A DNA stretch of 14,381 nt from JAISGQ01 sp045534445 (GTDB lineage Bacteria; Bacillota; Clostridia; Oscillospirales; Acutalibacteraceae), in the NCBI GenBank assembly GCA_045534445.1, contig JAZSJQ010000061.1, forward strand, positions 1 through 14,381. Reading direction: 5' to 3'. The notes under the pieces were generated by a model. The model was not told where the DNA came from, made no database searches, and was given only the letters and a program-made list of their open reading frames with translations. The position numbers and the translations under genes are program-made. Positions within the stretch are counted from its first letter, which is position 1; every line of letters starts with the position of its first letter. Positions 5,728 through 12,505 of the stretch are shown piece after piece.

Positions 5728-7443
5728 ATGATAAGTCAGGATATACGAGCCGCAGCCCCTGAGCAGGATCCCTTGCGAATGGGCATGGGCTGGACGGTGG
5801 AGGATCTTTCAAAGCCTCAGATAATGGTTGAAAGCACCTTCGGCGACAGTCACCCGGGCTCTGCTCACCTGTTGGAGCTGGTTCAGAAAACCGTGTTATC
5901 AGTTGCAAAGACGGGCGGCAAGGCGGCACGTTATTTTACCACAGATATTTGTGACGGCATGGCACAGGGGCATGACGGAATGAACTATTCCCTTGCAAGC
6001 CGTGATACCATCGCAAATATGATAGAGATCCACGCCCTTGCCACGCCCTTTGACGGCGGAGTATTCATTTCAAGCTGTGACAAGGCAGTGCCTGCCCACC
6101 TTATGGCGATAGGCAGGATAAATATGCCCTCGATACTTGTAACGGGGGGAGTCATGGATGCAGGACCCGACCTGCTGACCCTTGAGCAGATAGGCATCTA
6201 TTCCGCAAAGTGCGCCCGAGGCGAAATAACGGAGGAAAAGCTTCAATGGTACAAGCAGCACGCCTGCCCCTCCTGCGGAGCCTGCTCCTTTATGGGAACA
6301 GCCTCCACCATGCAGATAATGGGCGAAGCGCTGGGACTTATGCTCCCGGGGACTGCCTTACTGCCTGCCATGAGCAATGAGCTCGGTGAAGCCGCAGAAA
6401 GAGCAGGGGAGCAGATAATGAAGCTTTCTCAGCTCGGTCTGCGCCCGAGGGATATAGTTACCGAAAAATCCTTTGAAAATGCGGTAATGGTACACGCGGC
6501 TATCTCAGGCTCTACAAACAGCCTTCTGCATATCCCTGCCATTGCCAAGGAATTCGGCATTGAATTTGATGCTGAGATGTTTGACCGTCTCCACCGAGGG
6601 GCGCACTATCTTCTGGATATCCGCCCTGCAGGACGTTTCCCTGCACAGTACTTTACCTATGCAGGAGGCGTGCCGAGGGTCATGGAGGAGATACGCTCGG
6701 TACTGCACCTTGATGTAATGACCGTCACAGGCAAGACTCTGGGCGAAAATCTTGACGATCTTAAAAACAGCGGCTATTACGATAAATGTCAGGAAAAATG
6801 CGCATCAGTGGGACTTGAGTGGCAGGATATAATAAGACCGTATGATAATGCCATCGGCACTGACGGCGCAATTGCCATACTGAAAGGGAACCTTGCCCCT
6901 GACGGCGCGGTGATAAAGCACACCGCCTGCCCGAAGGAGATGTTTTCGGCACTTCTCAATGCACGTCCCTTTGACAGCGAGGAGGAGGCACTTAGCGCAG
7001 TGCTGAGCGGTGAGATAAATCAGGGCGACGCGGTGATAATTCGCTATGAAGGCCCCAAGGGCTCGGGAATGCCCGAAATGTTCTATACCTCGGAGGCGAT
7101 ATCCTCCGACACGAGGCTTGGAAGAAGCGTAGCCCTCATTACCGACGGACGTTTTTCGGGAGCATCAACAGGACCCTCCATCGGTCATGTTTCACCTGAA
7201 GCCGCCGAGGGCGGCAATATAGCCCTCTGTGAGGAGGGGGATATAATTCTTCTGGATATACCTTCACGCCGACTTGAAATCGTTGGAGTGAAAGGGGAGA
7301 GGAAGCCCCCTGAGGAAATTGAAAGCATTTTAAATGAACGCCGTGCAAATTGGAAAAAGCCGCCGAGAAAATACAAAAAAGGCGTGCTGAAGATTTTCAG
7401 CGAGCACGCCATGTCACCGATGAAGGGCGGAGGAATGGAATAG
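5728..7443 (+). CDS. IlvD/Edd-family dehydratase (dihydroxy-acid or sugar-acid dehydratase)
   Basis: This 571-aa iron-sulfur dehydratase removes water from a 2,3-dihydroxy acid. Conserved parts are DICDGMAQGHDGM (73-85), SSCDKAVPA with C117 and the metal-site K119, ACPSCGACSFMGTAS (179-193), GSTNSLLHIPA, and GRFSGASTGPSIGHVSPEA with the expected catalytic Ser477. The first cluster cysteine of the [2Fe-2S] subgroup is not seen; the region reads DSHPGSAHL. That residue pattern recalls the oxygen-sensitive E. coli IlvD. Several stretches (GMGWTVEDL near the N-terminus, AGGVPRVM, DVMTVTGKTLGENLD) are closer in my memory to sugar-acid dehydratases of the YjhG/YagF type than to biosynthetic IlvD. 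No other ilv or leu gene is present. A GGAGG (5714-5718) inside the end of the GH3 gene serves as SD, so the two genes form an operon. The substrate is left open. Confidence 0.85.
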   Translation: MISQDIRAAAPEQDPLRMGMGWTVEDLSKPQIMVESTFGDSHPGSAHLLELVQKTVLSVAKTGGKAARYFTTDICDGMAQGHDGMNYSLASRDTIANMIEIHALATPFDGGVFISSCDKAVPAHLMAIGRINMPSILVTGGVMDAGPDLLTLEQIGIYSAKCARGEITEEKLQWYKQHACPSCGACSFMGTASTMQIMGEALGLMLPGTALLPAMSNELGEAAERAGEQIMKLSQLGLRPRDIVTEKSFENAVMVHAAISGSTNSLLHIPAIAKEFGIEFDAEMFDRLHRGAHYLLDIRPAGRFPAQYFTYAGGVPRVMEEIRSVLHLDVMTVTGKTLGENLDDLKNSGYYDKCQEKCASVGLEWQDIIRPYDNAIGTDGAIAILKGNLAPDGAVIKHTACPKEMFSALLNARPFDSEEEALSAVLSGEINQGDAVIIRYEGPKGSGMPEMFYTSEAISSDTRLGRSVALITDGRFSGASTGPSIGHVSPEAAEGGNIALCEEGDIILLDIPSRRLEIVGVKGERKPPEEIESILNERRANWKKPPRKYKKGVLKIFSEHAMSPMKGGGME

Positions 7444-7448
7444 AATAT

Positions 7449-7492
7449 AAACGGACGGACCGCGTGCATAATTGCACCGCCCGTCCGTTTTT
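7449..7492 (+). terminator. Terminator of the GH3-dehydratase operon
   Basis: AAACGGACGG (7449-7458) pairs perfectly with CCGTCCGTTT (7481-7490). An inner helix GTGCA/TGCAC (7464-7468, 7473-7477) caps it, and TTTTT (7488-7492) ends it. It lies 5 bases after the dehydratase stop. Confidence 0.85.
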
Positions 7493-7513
7493 CGTCTGTC
7501 AGGTCTGAACCTA

Positions 7514-7549
7514 CCACCGTAGGGGACGGCGATTTTCGACGTCCCGTTT
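7514..7549. repeat. Intergenic hairpin repeat, copy 2
   Basis: ACCACCGTAGGGG followed by the stem GGGACG (7523-7528) with CGTCCC (7540-7545), then CCCGTTTT. It shares the flank with copy 3 (7577-7610) and with copy 1 at the window start, while the stem sequence differs. Confidence 0.65.
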
Positions 7550-7576
7550 TCCAATCACCCGAACGAACCCCGACCA

Positions 7577-7610
7577 ACCACCGTAGGGGAGACCTGTGGT
7601 CTCCCGTATT
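7577..7610. repeat. Intergenic hairpin repeat, copy 3
   Basis: ACCACCGTAGGGG followed by the stem GGGAGACC (7587-7594), loop TGT, and GGTCTCCC (7598-7605), then CCCGTATTTT. It is a direct repeat of copy 2 in its flanks but has a different, fully compensated stem. Confidence 0.65.
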
Positions 7611-7636
7611 TTACCCAACAACCCCCCACAAACGCA

Positions 7637-7670
7637 AAAAAGGAAGCCGCCTGAAGGCGACTCCCTTTTT
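7637..7670 (-). terminator. Terminator of the iron alcohol dehydrogenase gene (possibly bidirectional)
   Basis: AAAAAGGAAGCCGCC (7637-7651), loop TGAA, and GGCGACTCCCTTTTT (7656-7670). The two imperfect positions become G·U pairs on the minus-strand transcript, so it fits the minus-strand gene ending at 7691 best. A/T runs on both sides allow action in both directions. Confidence 0.75.
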
Positions 7671-7690
7671 GAAATAAGCTTCAAGTACCA

Positions 7691-8866
7691 TTACACCATA
7701 AGCTGATAGATATTTCTGCAATCCTCCTCGGAAAGGGTCACAAAACCGCTGATAGAGCCGTTTCTGCCGCCCTTGTTGCAGAGCATATCTGCAAGATGAG
7801 GAATATCCTCAGCCTTTGCGCCAAGTTCCTCAAAGTTCTTCGGCATACCGATGGAAATAAGGAAGCTGCGAAGAGCCTCGATGCCTGCCTTAGCGGTCTT
7901 TTCGGGGTGTTCAAAGTCCATCTGACAGCCCCATACACGGGCTGCGACCTGAGCAAAGCGCATGACATTGTGGTTCATTACATAGGTGAAAACAGCAGGC
8001 ATGGTAACCGCAAGACCTGCGCCGTGAGCGCAGTCATAGAGAGCGGAAAGCTCATGCTCGATGTTGTGGCTGTTCCAGTCCTGGCTTCTGCCGACACCAC
8101 AGCAGTTGGTATGAGCCATTGTGCCTGCCCACATGATGTTTGCGCGAGCCTCATAGCAGTTGGGATCGGCAATTACACGGGGAGCCTCATGAATCATGGT
8201 CAGCATAAGGGCCTCGATCATTCTGTCGGTAACCTCAACATCTGTTGAATTGGTAAGATATCTCTCATAAAGATGAGCAAGGATATCGGTAATGCCGCAG
8301 GCGGTCTGATAGGGAGGAAGAGTCTGGGTAAGAGCAGGGTTTAAAATGCTGAACTTGGGGCGGATAAGGTCACTGCCTGCACCGCGCTTGAGCATACCGT
8401 TTTCATGGGTGATGACGGAGTCGCCGCTGCCCTCACTGCCTGCTGCAGCAATGGTCAGGACAGTACCTACGGGCAGAGCCTTTTCGATAGCCTTGCCGCA
8501 GTAGAAATCCCAGAAATCGCCGTCGTAGGGAACACCTGCAGCGATAGCCTTGGAGGAGTCGATGGTGCTGCCGCCGCCGACAGCAAGAATGAAGTCGATA
8601 TTTTCCTTGCGGCAAAGCTCTATGCCCTCATATACAAGACCGCTTCTGGGGTTGGGCATAACACCGCCAAGGAGTACATAGGGAATACCCTCTTTTTCAA
8701 GAGAAGCCTTTACACGGTCAAGAAGTCCCGAACGGACAACAGAACCGCCGCCGTAGTGAATGAGGACCTTTGTGCCGCCGAAGCGCTTTACAAGGCTTCC
8801 TGCATCATTTTCGGAATCCTTGCCGAAAGCAAAATAAGTAGGGGAGTAGAATGTGAAATTGTTCAT
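7691..8866 (-). CDS. Iron-containing alcohol dehydrogenase, YqhD/butanol dehydrogenase type
   Basis: This 391-aa cytoplasmic oxidoreductase interconverts aldehydes and alcohols with NAD(P)H, in the group of clostridial butanol dehydrogenases and E. coli YqhD. The cofactor domain shows YGGGSVVRSG (38-47) and AVGGGSTIDSSK (95-106); the GGGS at 39-42 is typical of NADPH users in this group. Metal ligands are D194 and H198 in TDILAH, then H267 and H281 in NSHNIEHELSALYDCAHG, the same positions I recall for YqhD. The length is normal. The ATG has an AAAGGA-like SD 7 nt upstream. The gene has its own strong promoter and terminator, so it is a single-gene unit. A role in fermentative alcohol formation or aldehyde detoxification is inference. 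Confidence 0.92.
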   Translation of the reverse strand: MNNFTFYSPTYFAFGKDSENDAGSLVKRFGGTKVLIHYGGGSVVRSGLLDRVKASLEKEGIPYVLLGGVMPNPRSGLVYEGIELCRKENIDFILAVGGGSTIDSSKAIAAGVPYDGDFWDFYCGKAIEKALPVGTVLTIAAAGSEGSGDSVITHENGMLKRGAGSDLIRPKFSILNPALTQTLPPYQTACGITDILAHLYERYLTNSTDVEVTDRMIEALMLTMIHEAPRVIADPNCYEARANIMWAGTMAHTNCCGVGRSQDWNSHNIEHELSALYDCAHGAGLAVTMPAVFTYVMNHNVMRFAQVAARVWGCQMDFEHPEKTAKAGIEALRSFLISIGMPKNFEELGAKAEDIPHLADMLCNKGGRNGSISGFVTLSEEDCRNIYQLMV

Positions 8867-8917
8867 GCTGATTTCCTTTCCGTAAAATAAACTTGCCGAA
8901 AGTATAATACATATGAG

Positions 8918-8946
8918 ATTATATCACGCCGCGAAAAGGTATTCAA
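8918..8946 (-). promoter_or_regulatory. Promoter of the alcohol dehydrogenase gene
   Basis: On the minus strand, TTGAAT (complement of 8941-8946), a 17-bp spacer, then a perfect TATAAT (complement of 8918-8923) with TGA just before it, an extended -10. It is one of the strongest promoter matches in the window. Confidence 0.75.
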
Positions 8947-8998
8947 TAAAACAGAATTATTTAACACAGTTTCAAATATTCATAACTGCCACCGACAG

Positions 8999-9026
8999 AA
9001 AAGACCATTCCGAAGAATGGTCTTTT
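8999..9026 (-). terminator. Terminator of the cation antiporter gene
   Basis: A perfect 12-bp stem, AAAAGACCATTC (8999-9010) with GAATGGTCTTTT (9015-9026). On the minus strand the loop is TTCG closed by C-G, the very stable cUUCGg tetraloop. It lies 5 bases after the antiporter stop, and the A/T arms may allow bidirectional action. Confidence 0.85.
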
Positions 9027-9031
9027 GGGTA

Positions 9032-10078
9032 TCAGAGAACAAACTGAAGTGTACAGAAGCCTGCATAGACAAGGAGCAGAAGCAAGCCCTGCCAGCGTGA
9101 GAGCTTCTGTCTGATAAGAGTGGGGAGAGTAAGCACAGCCATAACAAAGAGCATTACGGGGATATCAAGCACCAGCGAGGAATTTACGCCGCCGATAAGT
9201 CCCGAAACAGGAACATCGAAGGGGCTGATGGTGATAGCCGTACCGCTTACAAGTACAAGATTGAAAAGGTTTGCACCGATGATGTTGCCAAGAGAAAGAG
9301 AGCCATGCCCCTTGATAAGTGAGGTTATTGCAGTGACAAGCTCGGGAAGAGAGGTGCCGAGAGCAACTATGGTCAGACCTATCACCTTTTCGGAAACGCC
9401 GAAATTCTCGGCAATAATAATCGCATTGTCAACAAGGAAATCCGCACCGAAAGCGATAAGTACAGCGCCGACAACAAGCATGATTATATCCTTGAAGATG
9501 TTGTCCTTGGTACCTTCTTCCTTGGATTCAACAACAAAATCCTCACCGCTCATAGCTTCAAGCTCCTCTTCGCTTGTCAGCGCGCCGATGTATTCCTCGG
9601 CGTTGACTGTGTCAACAGAAACGGCGGTGGTTCTCATTCTTAAAACAGTAGCGATCATGTAGAGGAGAAATACTGAAAGAAGAATGATTCCCATTTCTCT
9701 GGTGAATGTACCGAAAACATAGGAGCATGTGCAGTAAATCGCAGCCGAAACGAAGAAGAAGGAAACAGGAAGAACAAGGCTCTTTCTTGCCGCCTCACCG
9801 GGCTTGATGGAAATGGTGAGAGCCGCAATGAGGGCGGTGTTGCAGATAATTGAGCCTATGGCATTCCCGTATGCAATTGAGCCGCTGCCTTGAAAAGCCG
9901 CCCCTGCAGAGACCATGACCTCAGGAAGGGTAGTGCCGATGGCAACCACCGTTGCACCGATCAGGATCTCCGGAAGATGAAAGCGTCGAGCAATACCCGA
10001 TGCGCCGTCAACAAACCAATCGCCGCCCTTTATAAGCAATATAAAGCCGACAGCAAGCATAAGAACAGGTATCCACAT
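9032..10078 (-). CDS. Calcium/sodium antiporter (CaCA family, YrbG-like)
   Basis: This 348-aa polytopic membrane protein should exchange Ca2+ or another cation for Na+ across the cytoplasmic membrane. It has the two inverted Na_Ca_ex halves of the family. The first α-repeat is GATVVAIGTTLPEV (41-54) with GNAIGSIICN (71-80). The second is GLTIVALGTSLPEL (234-247) with GNIIGANLFN (264-273). The Glu of each LPE is the ion-binding residue. An acidic cytoplasmic loop (about 155-195) separates the halves. I start at the ATG ending at 10078 because AAAGGA sits 8 nt upstream and the promoter -10 is only about 32 bp upstream. A longer reading to 10144 would start before the predicted transcript. The actual ion cannot be fixed from sequence. 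Confidence 0.9.
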   Translation of the reverse strand: MWIPVLMLAVGFILLIKGGDWFVDGASGIARRFHLPEILIGATVVAIGTTLPEVMVSAGAAFQGSGSIAYGNAIGSIICNTALIAALTISIKPGEAARKSLVLPVSFFFVSAAIYCTCSYVFGTFTREMGIILLSVFLLYMIATVLRMRTTAVSVDTVNAEEYIGALTSEEELEAMSGEDFVVESKEEGTKDNIFKDIIMLVVGAVLIAFGADFLVDNAIIIAENFGVSEKVIGLTIVALGTSLPELVTAITSLIKGHGSLSLGNIIGANLFNLVLVSGTAITISPFDVPVSGLIGGVNSSLVLDIPVMLFVMAVLTLPTLIRQKLSRWQGLLLLLVYAGFCTLQFVL

Positions 10079-10109
10079 ATAAATCATCCTTTGTTGGTTC
10101 ATTTCATTG

Positions 10110-10138
10110 ATTCTATCACAGAAAAAGAAAAAATGCAA
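10110..10138 (-). promoter_or_regulatory. Promoter of the antiporter gene
   Basis: On the minus strand, TTGCAT (complement of 10133-10138), a 17-bp spacer, then TAGAAT (complement of 10110-10115) preceded by TGA. The transcript would start near 10104, about 26 nt before the chosen ATG. Confidence 0.65.
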
Positions 10139-10213
10139 CCGCACGACGAGTTATGGAAATTAATACAGAATAAGAAATCTGCCGGAAATATCAAGGAATA
10201 ACTAAAATATGAT

Positions 10214-10266
10214 TGGTATAATACAAAACGGTGCAGGAATACTTCGCAGAGACAGCGAAGTGATTC
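10214..10266 (+). promoter_or_regulatory. Extended -10 promoter and hairpin upstream of the HD gene
   Basis: TGGTATAAT at 10214-10222 is a perfect extended -10, without a good -35. Downstream, GAAT-ACTTCGC (10237-10247) pairs with GCGAAGT-GATTC (10255-10266), with one bulged G. It could start a leader of about 175 nt ahead of the HD-domain gene, or be an unrelated short transcript. No T-run follows the hairpin. Confidence 0.3.
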
Positions 10267-10337
10267 TTATTAAGTGAAAGGATAACGTGTTTCCGACTAT
10301 CTCGTAGCAGTTACAGTTCGGCTTTTGAATATCCGTA

Positions 10338-10367
10338 TTGAAAAATGAGTATTACCCGTGATATATT
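10338..10367 (+). promoter_or_regulatory. Promoter of the HD-domain gene
   Basis: TTGAAA (10338-10343), an 18-bp spacer, then TATATT (10362-10367) preceded by TGA. It lies about 35 bp upstream of the ATG at 10403. Confidence 0.55.
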
Positions 10368-10402
10368 GTTTTAGCAGTAATTTGAATCGGTGAGGTGCTC
10401 TG

Positions 10403-10990
10403 ATGGACGAGAGAATGGAAAAACAACTGGCGTTTTCATTGGAAATTGATAAAGTAAAGAATATTTTCAGACAAACGCACCTGTCAGGCATGGGCAGAAG
10501 AGAAAACGATGCCGAGCATTCATGGCATATGGCGCTCATGGCATACCTTTTTCGTGAGTATGCAAACGAAGAGGTGGATATTGCCAGAGTCATGCTGATG
10601 TGTCTTATTCATGATATTGTCGAAATAGACGCAGGAGATACATACGCCTATGACACGGAAGGTCTTCAGACTCAGAAGGAGAGAGAGGATGCTGCAAAAC
10701 AGCGGATATTCTCCATTCTGCCGGAAGATCAGGCGAAGGAGCTGATCGCTCTCTTTGATGAGTTTGAGGCTTATGAGACCCCTGAGTCCAAATTTGCTCA
10801 CGCAATGGATAATATCCAGCCGCTTATGCTCAATGACAGCAACAACGGACATGACTGGAAGGAGCATGGAGTAACTGCTGAGCAGGTATACAAAAGGCAG
10901 AGAAAAGCAAAGCTGGGCTCGGAAAAGGTGTTTGAGGTCATCGACGGAATAATTCAGAAAAATATAGAAAAAGGAAATCTGAAAACCTGA
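10403..10990 (+). CDS. HD-domain phosphohydrolase, YfbR/HDDC2-like (5'-deoxynucleotidase family)
   Basis: This 195-aa soluble metal-dependent phosphohydrolase has all residues of the YfbR/HDDC2 group: H39 in NDAEHSWHM, H70-D71 in LIHDIVEIDAGD with E74 and D79, and D136 in FAHAMDNIQPLML. The spacing matches E. coli YfbR, which removes phosphate from deoxynucleoside 5'-monophosphates. A similar nucleotide substrate is likely but not proven. GAGGTG 5 nt upstream of the ATG is the SD. It is a single-gene unit with a promoter at 10338-10367, and it converges on the NAD operon with a shared hairpin at 11049-11086. No other nucleotide-metabolism gene is next to it except the NAD genes. Confidence 0.88.
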   Translation: MDERMEKQLAFSLEIDKVKNIFRQTHLSGMGRRENDAEHSWHMALMAYLFREYANEEVDIARVMLMCLIHDIVEIDAGDTYAYDTEGLQTQKEREDAAKQRIFSILPEDQAKELIALFDEFEAYETPESKFAHAMDNIQPLMLNDSNNGHDWKEHGVTAEQVYKRQRKAKLGSEKVFEVIDGIIQKNIEKGNLKT

Positions 10991-11040
10991 AGATATTAAA
11001 GCCATCAGGGAATACAGTTTCGCAAGCAGCTTTACGGTAA

Positions 11041-11086
11041 AAGAAAAGCCCGCAGTTTTAAGGATTGCTCCCTTAAAAACTGCGGG
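11041..11086 (-). terminator. Terminator of the nad operon (possibly shared with the HD gene)
   Basis: CCCGCAGTTTTAAGG (11049-11063) pairs with 11071-11086, one A bulged, loop 7 nt. On the minus strand it is followed by CTTTTCTTTT (complement of 11039-11048), so it ends the niaR transcript. On the plus strand the downstream T-run is weak. Confidence 0.75.
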
Positions 11087-11106
11087 TGTTATATTTTGAA
11101 TCAGTA

Positions 11107-11619
11107 TCAGATCTCAGGAACTATATAATTACGTTCCTCAAGTGCTTTTTCGATGCGGTCAAGAACCTCCTCAGAATCGGCACGAATGGTATGATAGTGA
11201 TATCCGCCGGTGATGTTCATCAGCTCGGTTGATTTGCCGCTCCGAACGCCTTCGATGAACTGCTTTACATGAAGCCGTGAAAAAATATTCAGACCGGCAA
11301 CGACTCTGCCGTACACCTTATGCCACACGAACACGTCAACAACAGTACCGCCAAGATCAACTATCAGTTTGAGCTCATCCTCAGTCTGTTCGGTGGTGTG
11401 TTTGATTTTGAATACACGTTCCGCAAGAGGGGTGCTTTGAATTATATAACCGCTGTGAGTAGACAGAATATCAAAGCCTGCTGCCTTGAGCACCGAGATA
11501 TCCTGAACTATGATCTGTCGTGACACGCCGAATTTTTCAGAAAGCGCACCGCCTGATATCGGCTTCTGCTCTGACATCAGGTAATTTGCGATTTCTTTTC
11601 TTCTGTCGTCTGCTTTCAT
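11107..11619 (-). CDS. niaR: NiaR niacin-responsive transcriptional repressor (HTH_11 + 3H domain)
   Basis: This 170-aa repressor of NAD biosynthesis and niacin uptake acts in Firmicutes and Thermotoga, with nicotinic acid as co-repressor. The N-terminal winged helix (about 5-60) has ISGGALSEKFGVSRQIIVQDIS. The C-terminal 3H domain carries the histidines that name it: H74 with E82, H100, and H141/H143 in GGYHYHTI. H74, E82, H141 and H143 have the same spacing as the metal ligands I recall for Thermotoga NiaR (79, 87, 146, 148). The ATG at 11619 is chosen over the GTG at 11637 because AAAGGGG lies 7 nt before it. It is the last gene of nadA-nadB-nadC-niaR, 34 nt after nadC, so it probably represses its own operon. 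The operator should lie before nadA, outside the window. Confidence 0.92.
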   Translation of the reverse strand: MKADDRRKEIANYLMSEQKPISGGALSEKFGVSRQIIVQDISVLKAAGFDILSTHSGYIIQSTPLAERVFKIKHTTEQTEDELKLIVDLGGTVVDVFVWHKVYGRVVAGLNIFSRLHVKQFIEGVRSGKSTELMNITGGYHYHTIRADSEEVLDRIEKALEERNYIVPEI

Positions 11620-11653
11620 GTTTTCGCCCCTTTCCACGAACTAAAGCTGCGGA

Positions 11654-12505
11654 TCAGATCGCGTGTAGATTTTTCAGCGAAAGATCCAAAATAGGAGAAG
11701 AGTGGGTGAGAGCACCGCTTGATATATAGTCTACACCAATATCCACAAGCTTTGCAACATTTTCCTTTGTCACATTTCCGCTGCATTCGGTTTCCGCCTT
11801 GCCTGCGGCGAGCCGTACAGCCTCTCTCATATCCTCAACGCTCATATTGTCGAGCATGATGATATCGGCACCTGCTTCAAGAGCCTCACGGAGCATATCA
11901 AGGTTTTCGACCTCTATCTCGATCTTGCGGACAAAGGGAGCGTATTCCTTTGCCATGCGAATAGCTTCTTTTACACCGCCTGCCGCTCCGATGTGATTGT
12001 CCTTGAGCAATATTCCGTCGCTGAGGTTGTATCGATGGTTGCAGCCGCCGCCGACCTTAACGGCGTATTTTTCAAAAATACGCATACAGGGAGTAGTCTT
12101 GCGGGTGTCAAGGAGCTTTGTCTTACTGCCCTTCAGCAAGTCTGCAATAGCACGGGTATAGGTGGCGATGCCGCTCATGCGCTGAAGAAAGTTAAGCGCA
12201 GTACGCTCGCCCGAAAGAAGAACGCGGATATCGCCGCGAATGACTCCCAGCTTCTGACCTTTTGTGACCTTATCGCCGTCTTTGCAGGTAAAAGTTACCT
12301 CGGTCTTTTCGTCAAGAAGCTCAAAGACTCTTCTGAATACCTCAAGACCTGCAATAACTCCGTCCTCCTTGCATATCAGCTCGACTTCGCCGAGCTGATA
12401 GTGAGGCATGACCGAATTTGTGGTGATATCCTCGCTGGTGATGTCCTCTTTCAGTGCCAGCAGGATAAGTTCGTCTGCATTCAGCTTCATTGTTATGTTA
12501 TTCAT
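11654..12505 (-). CDS. nadC: Nicotinate-nucleotide pyrophosphorylase (carboxylating), quinolinate phosphoribosyltransferase
   Basis: This 283-aa enzyme converts quinolinate and PRPP to nicotinate mononucleotide, CO2 and pyrophosphate, the third step of de novo NAD synthesis. Conserved parts are GERTALNFLQRMSGIAT (99-115), DTRKTTP (133-139) and KVGGGCNHRYNLSDG (150-164) followed by LLKDNHI. Near the C-terminus are EIEVE, IMLDNM and ISSGALTHS, which line the phosphate site. The length is typical. The ATG at 12505 overlaps the end of nadB by 8 bases (ATGAATAA). An AAAGGAGA SD sits 9 nt upstream inside nadB, so translation is coupled. Confidence 0.96.
   Translation of the reverse strand: MNNITMKLNADELILLALKEDITSEDITTNSVMPHYQLGEVELICKEDGVIAGLEVFRRVFELLDEKTEVTFTCKDGDKVTKGQKLGVIRGDIRVLLSGERTALNFLQRMSGIATYTRAIADLLKGSKTKLLDTRKTTPCMRIFEKYAVKVGGGCNHRYNLSDGILLKDNHIGAAGGVKEAIRMAKEYAPFVRKIEIEVENLDMLREALEAGADIIMLDNMSVEDMREAVRLAAGKAETECSGNVTKENVAKLVDIGVDYISSGALTHSSPILDLSLKNLHAI

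Noticed and set aside
7494..7636. CRISPR-like array suggested by the repeated ACCACCGTAGGGG units
   Set aside because: Only two adjacent units here, the internal parts are self-complementary stems rather than spacers, and no cas genes are present.
10079..10144. Longer N-terminus for the antiporter (start at 10144)
   Set aside because: It would begin upstream of the predicted promoter -10 and add a Phe-rich stretch not expected in the family. The ATG at 10078 has a well-placed SD.
9890..10201. Plus-strand frame ending upstream of the HD gene, including a 22-codon ATG frame from 10132
   Set aside because: Mostly antisense to the antiporter gene, with no SD before the short ATG version and no recognisable product.
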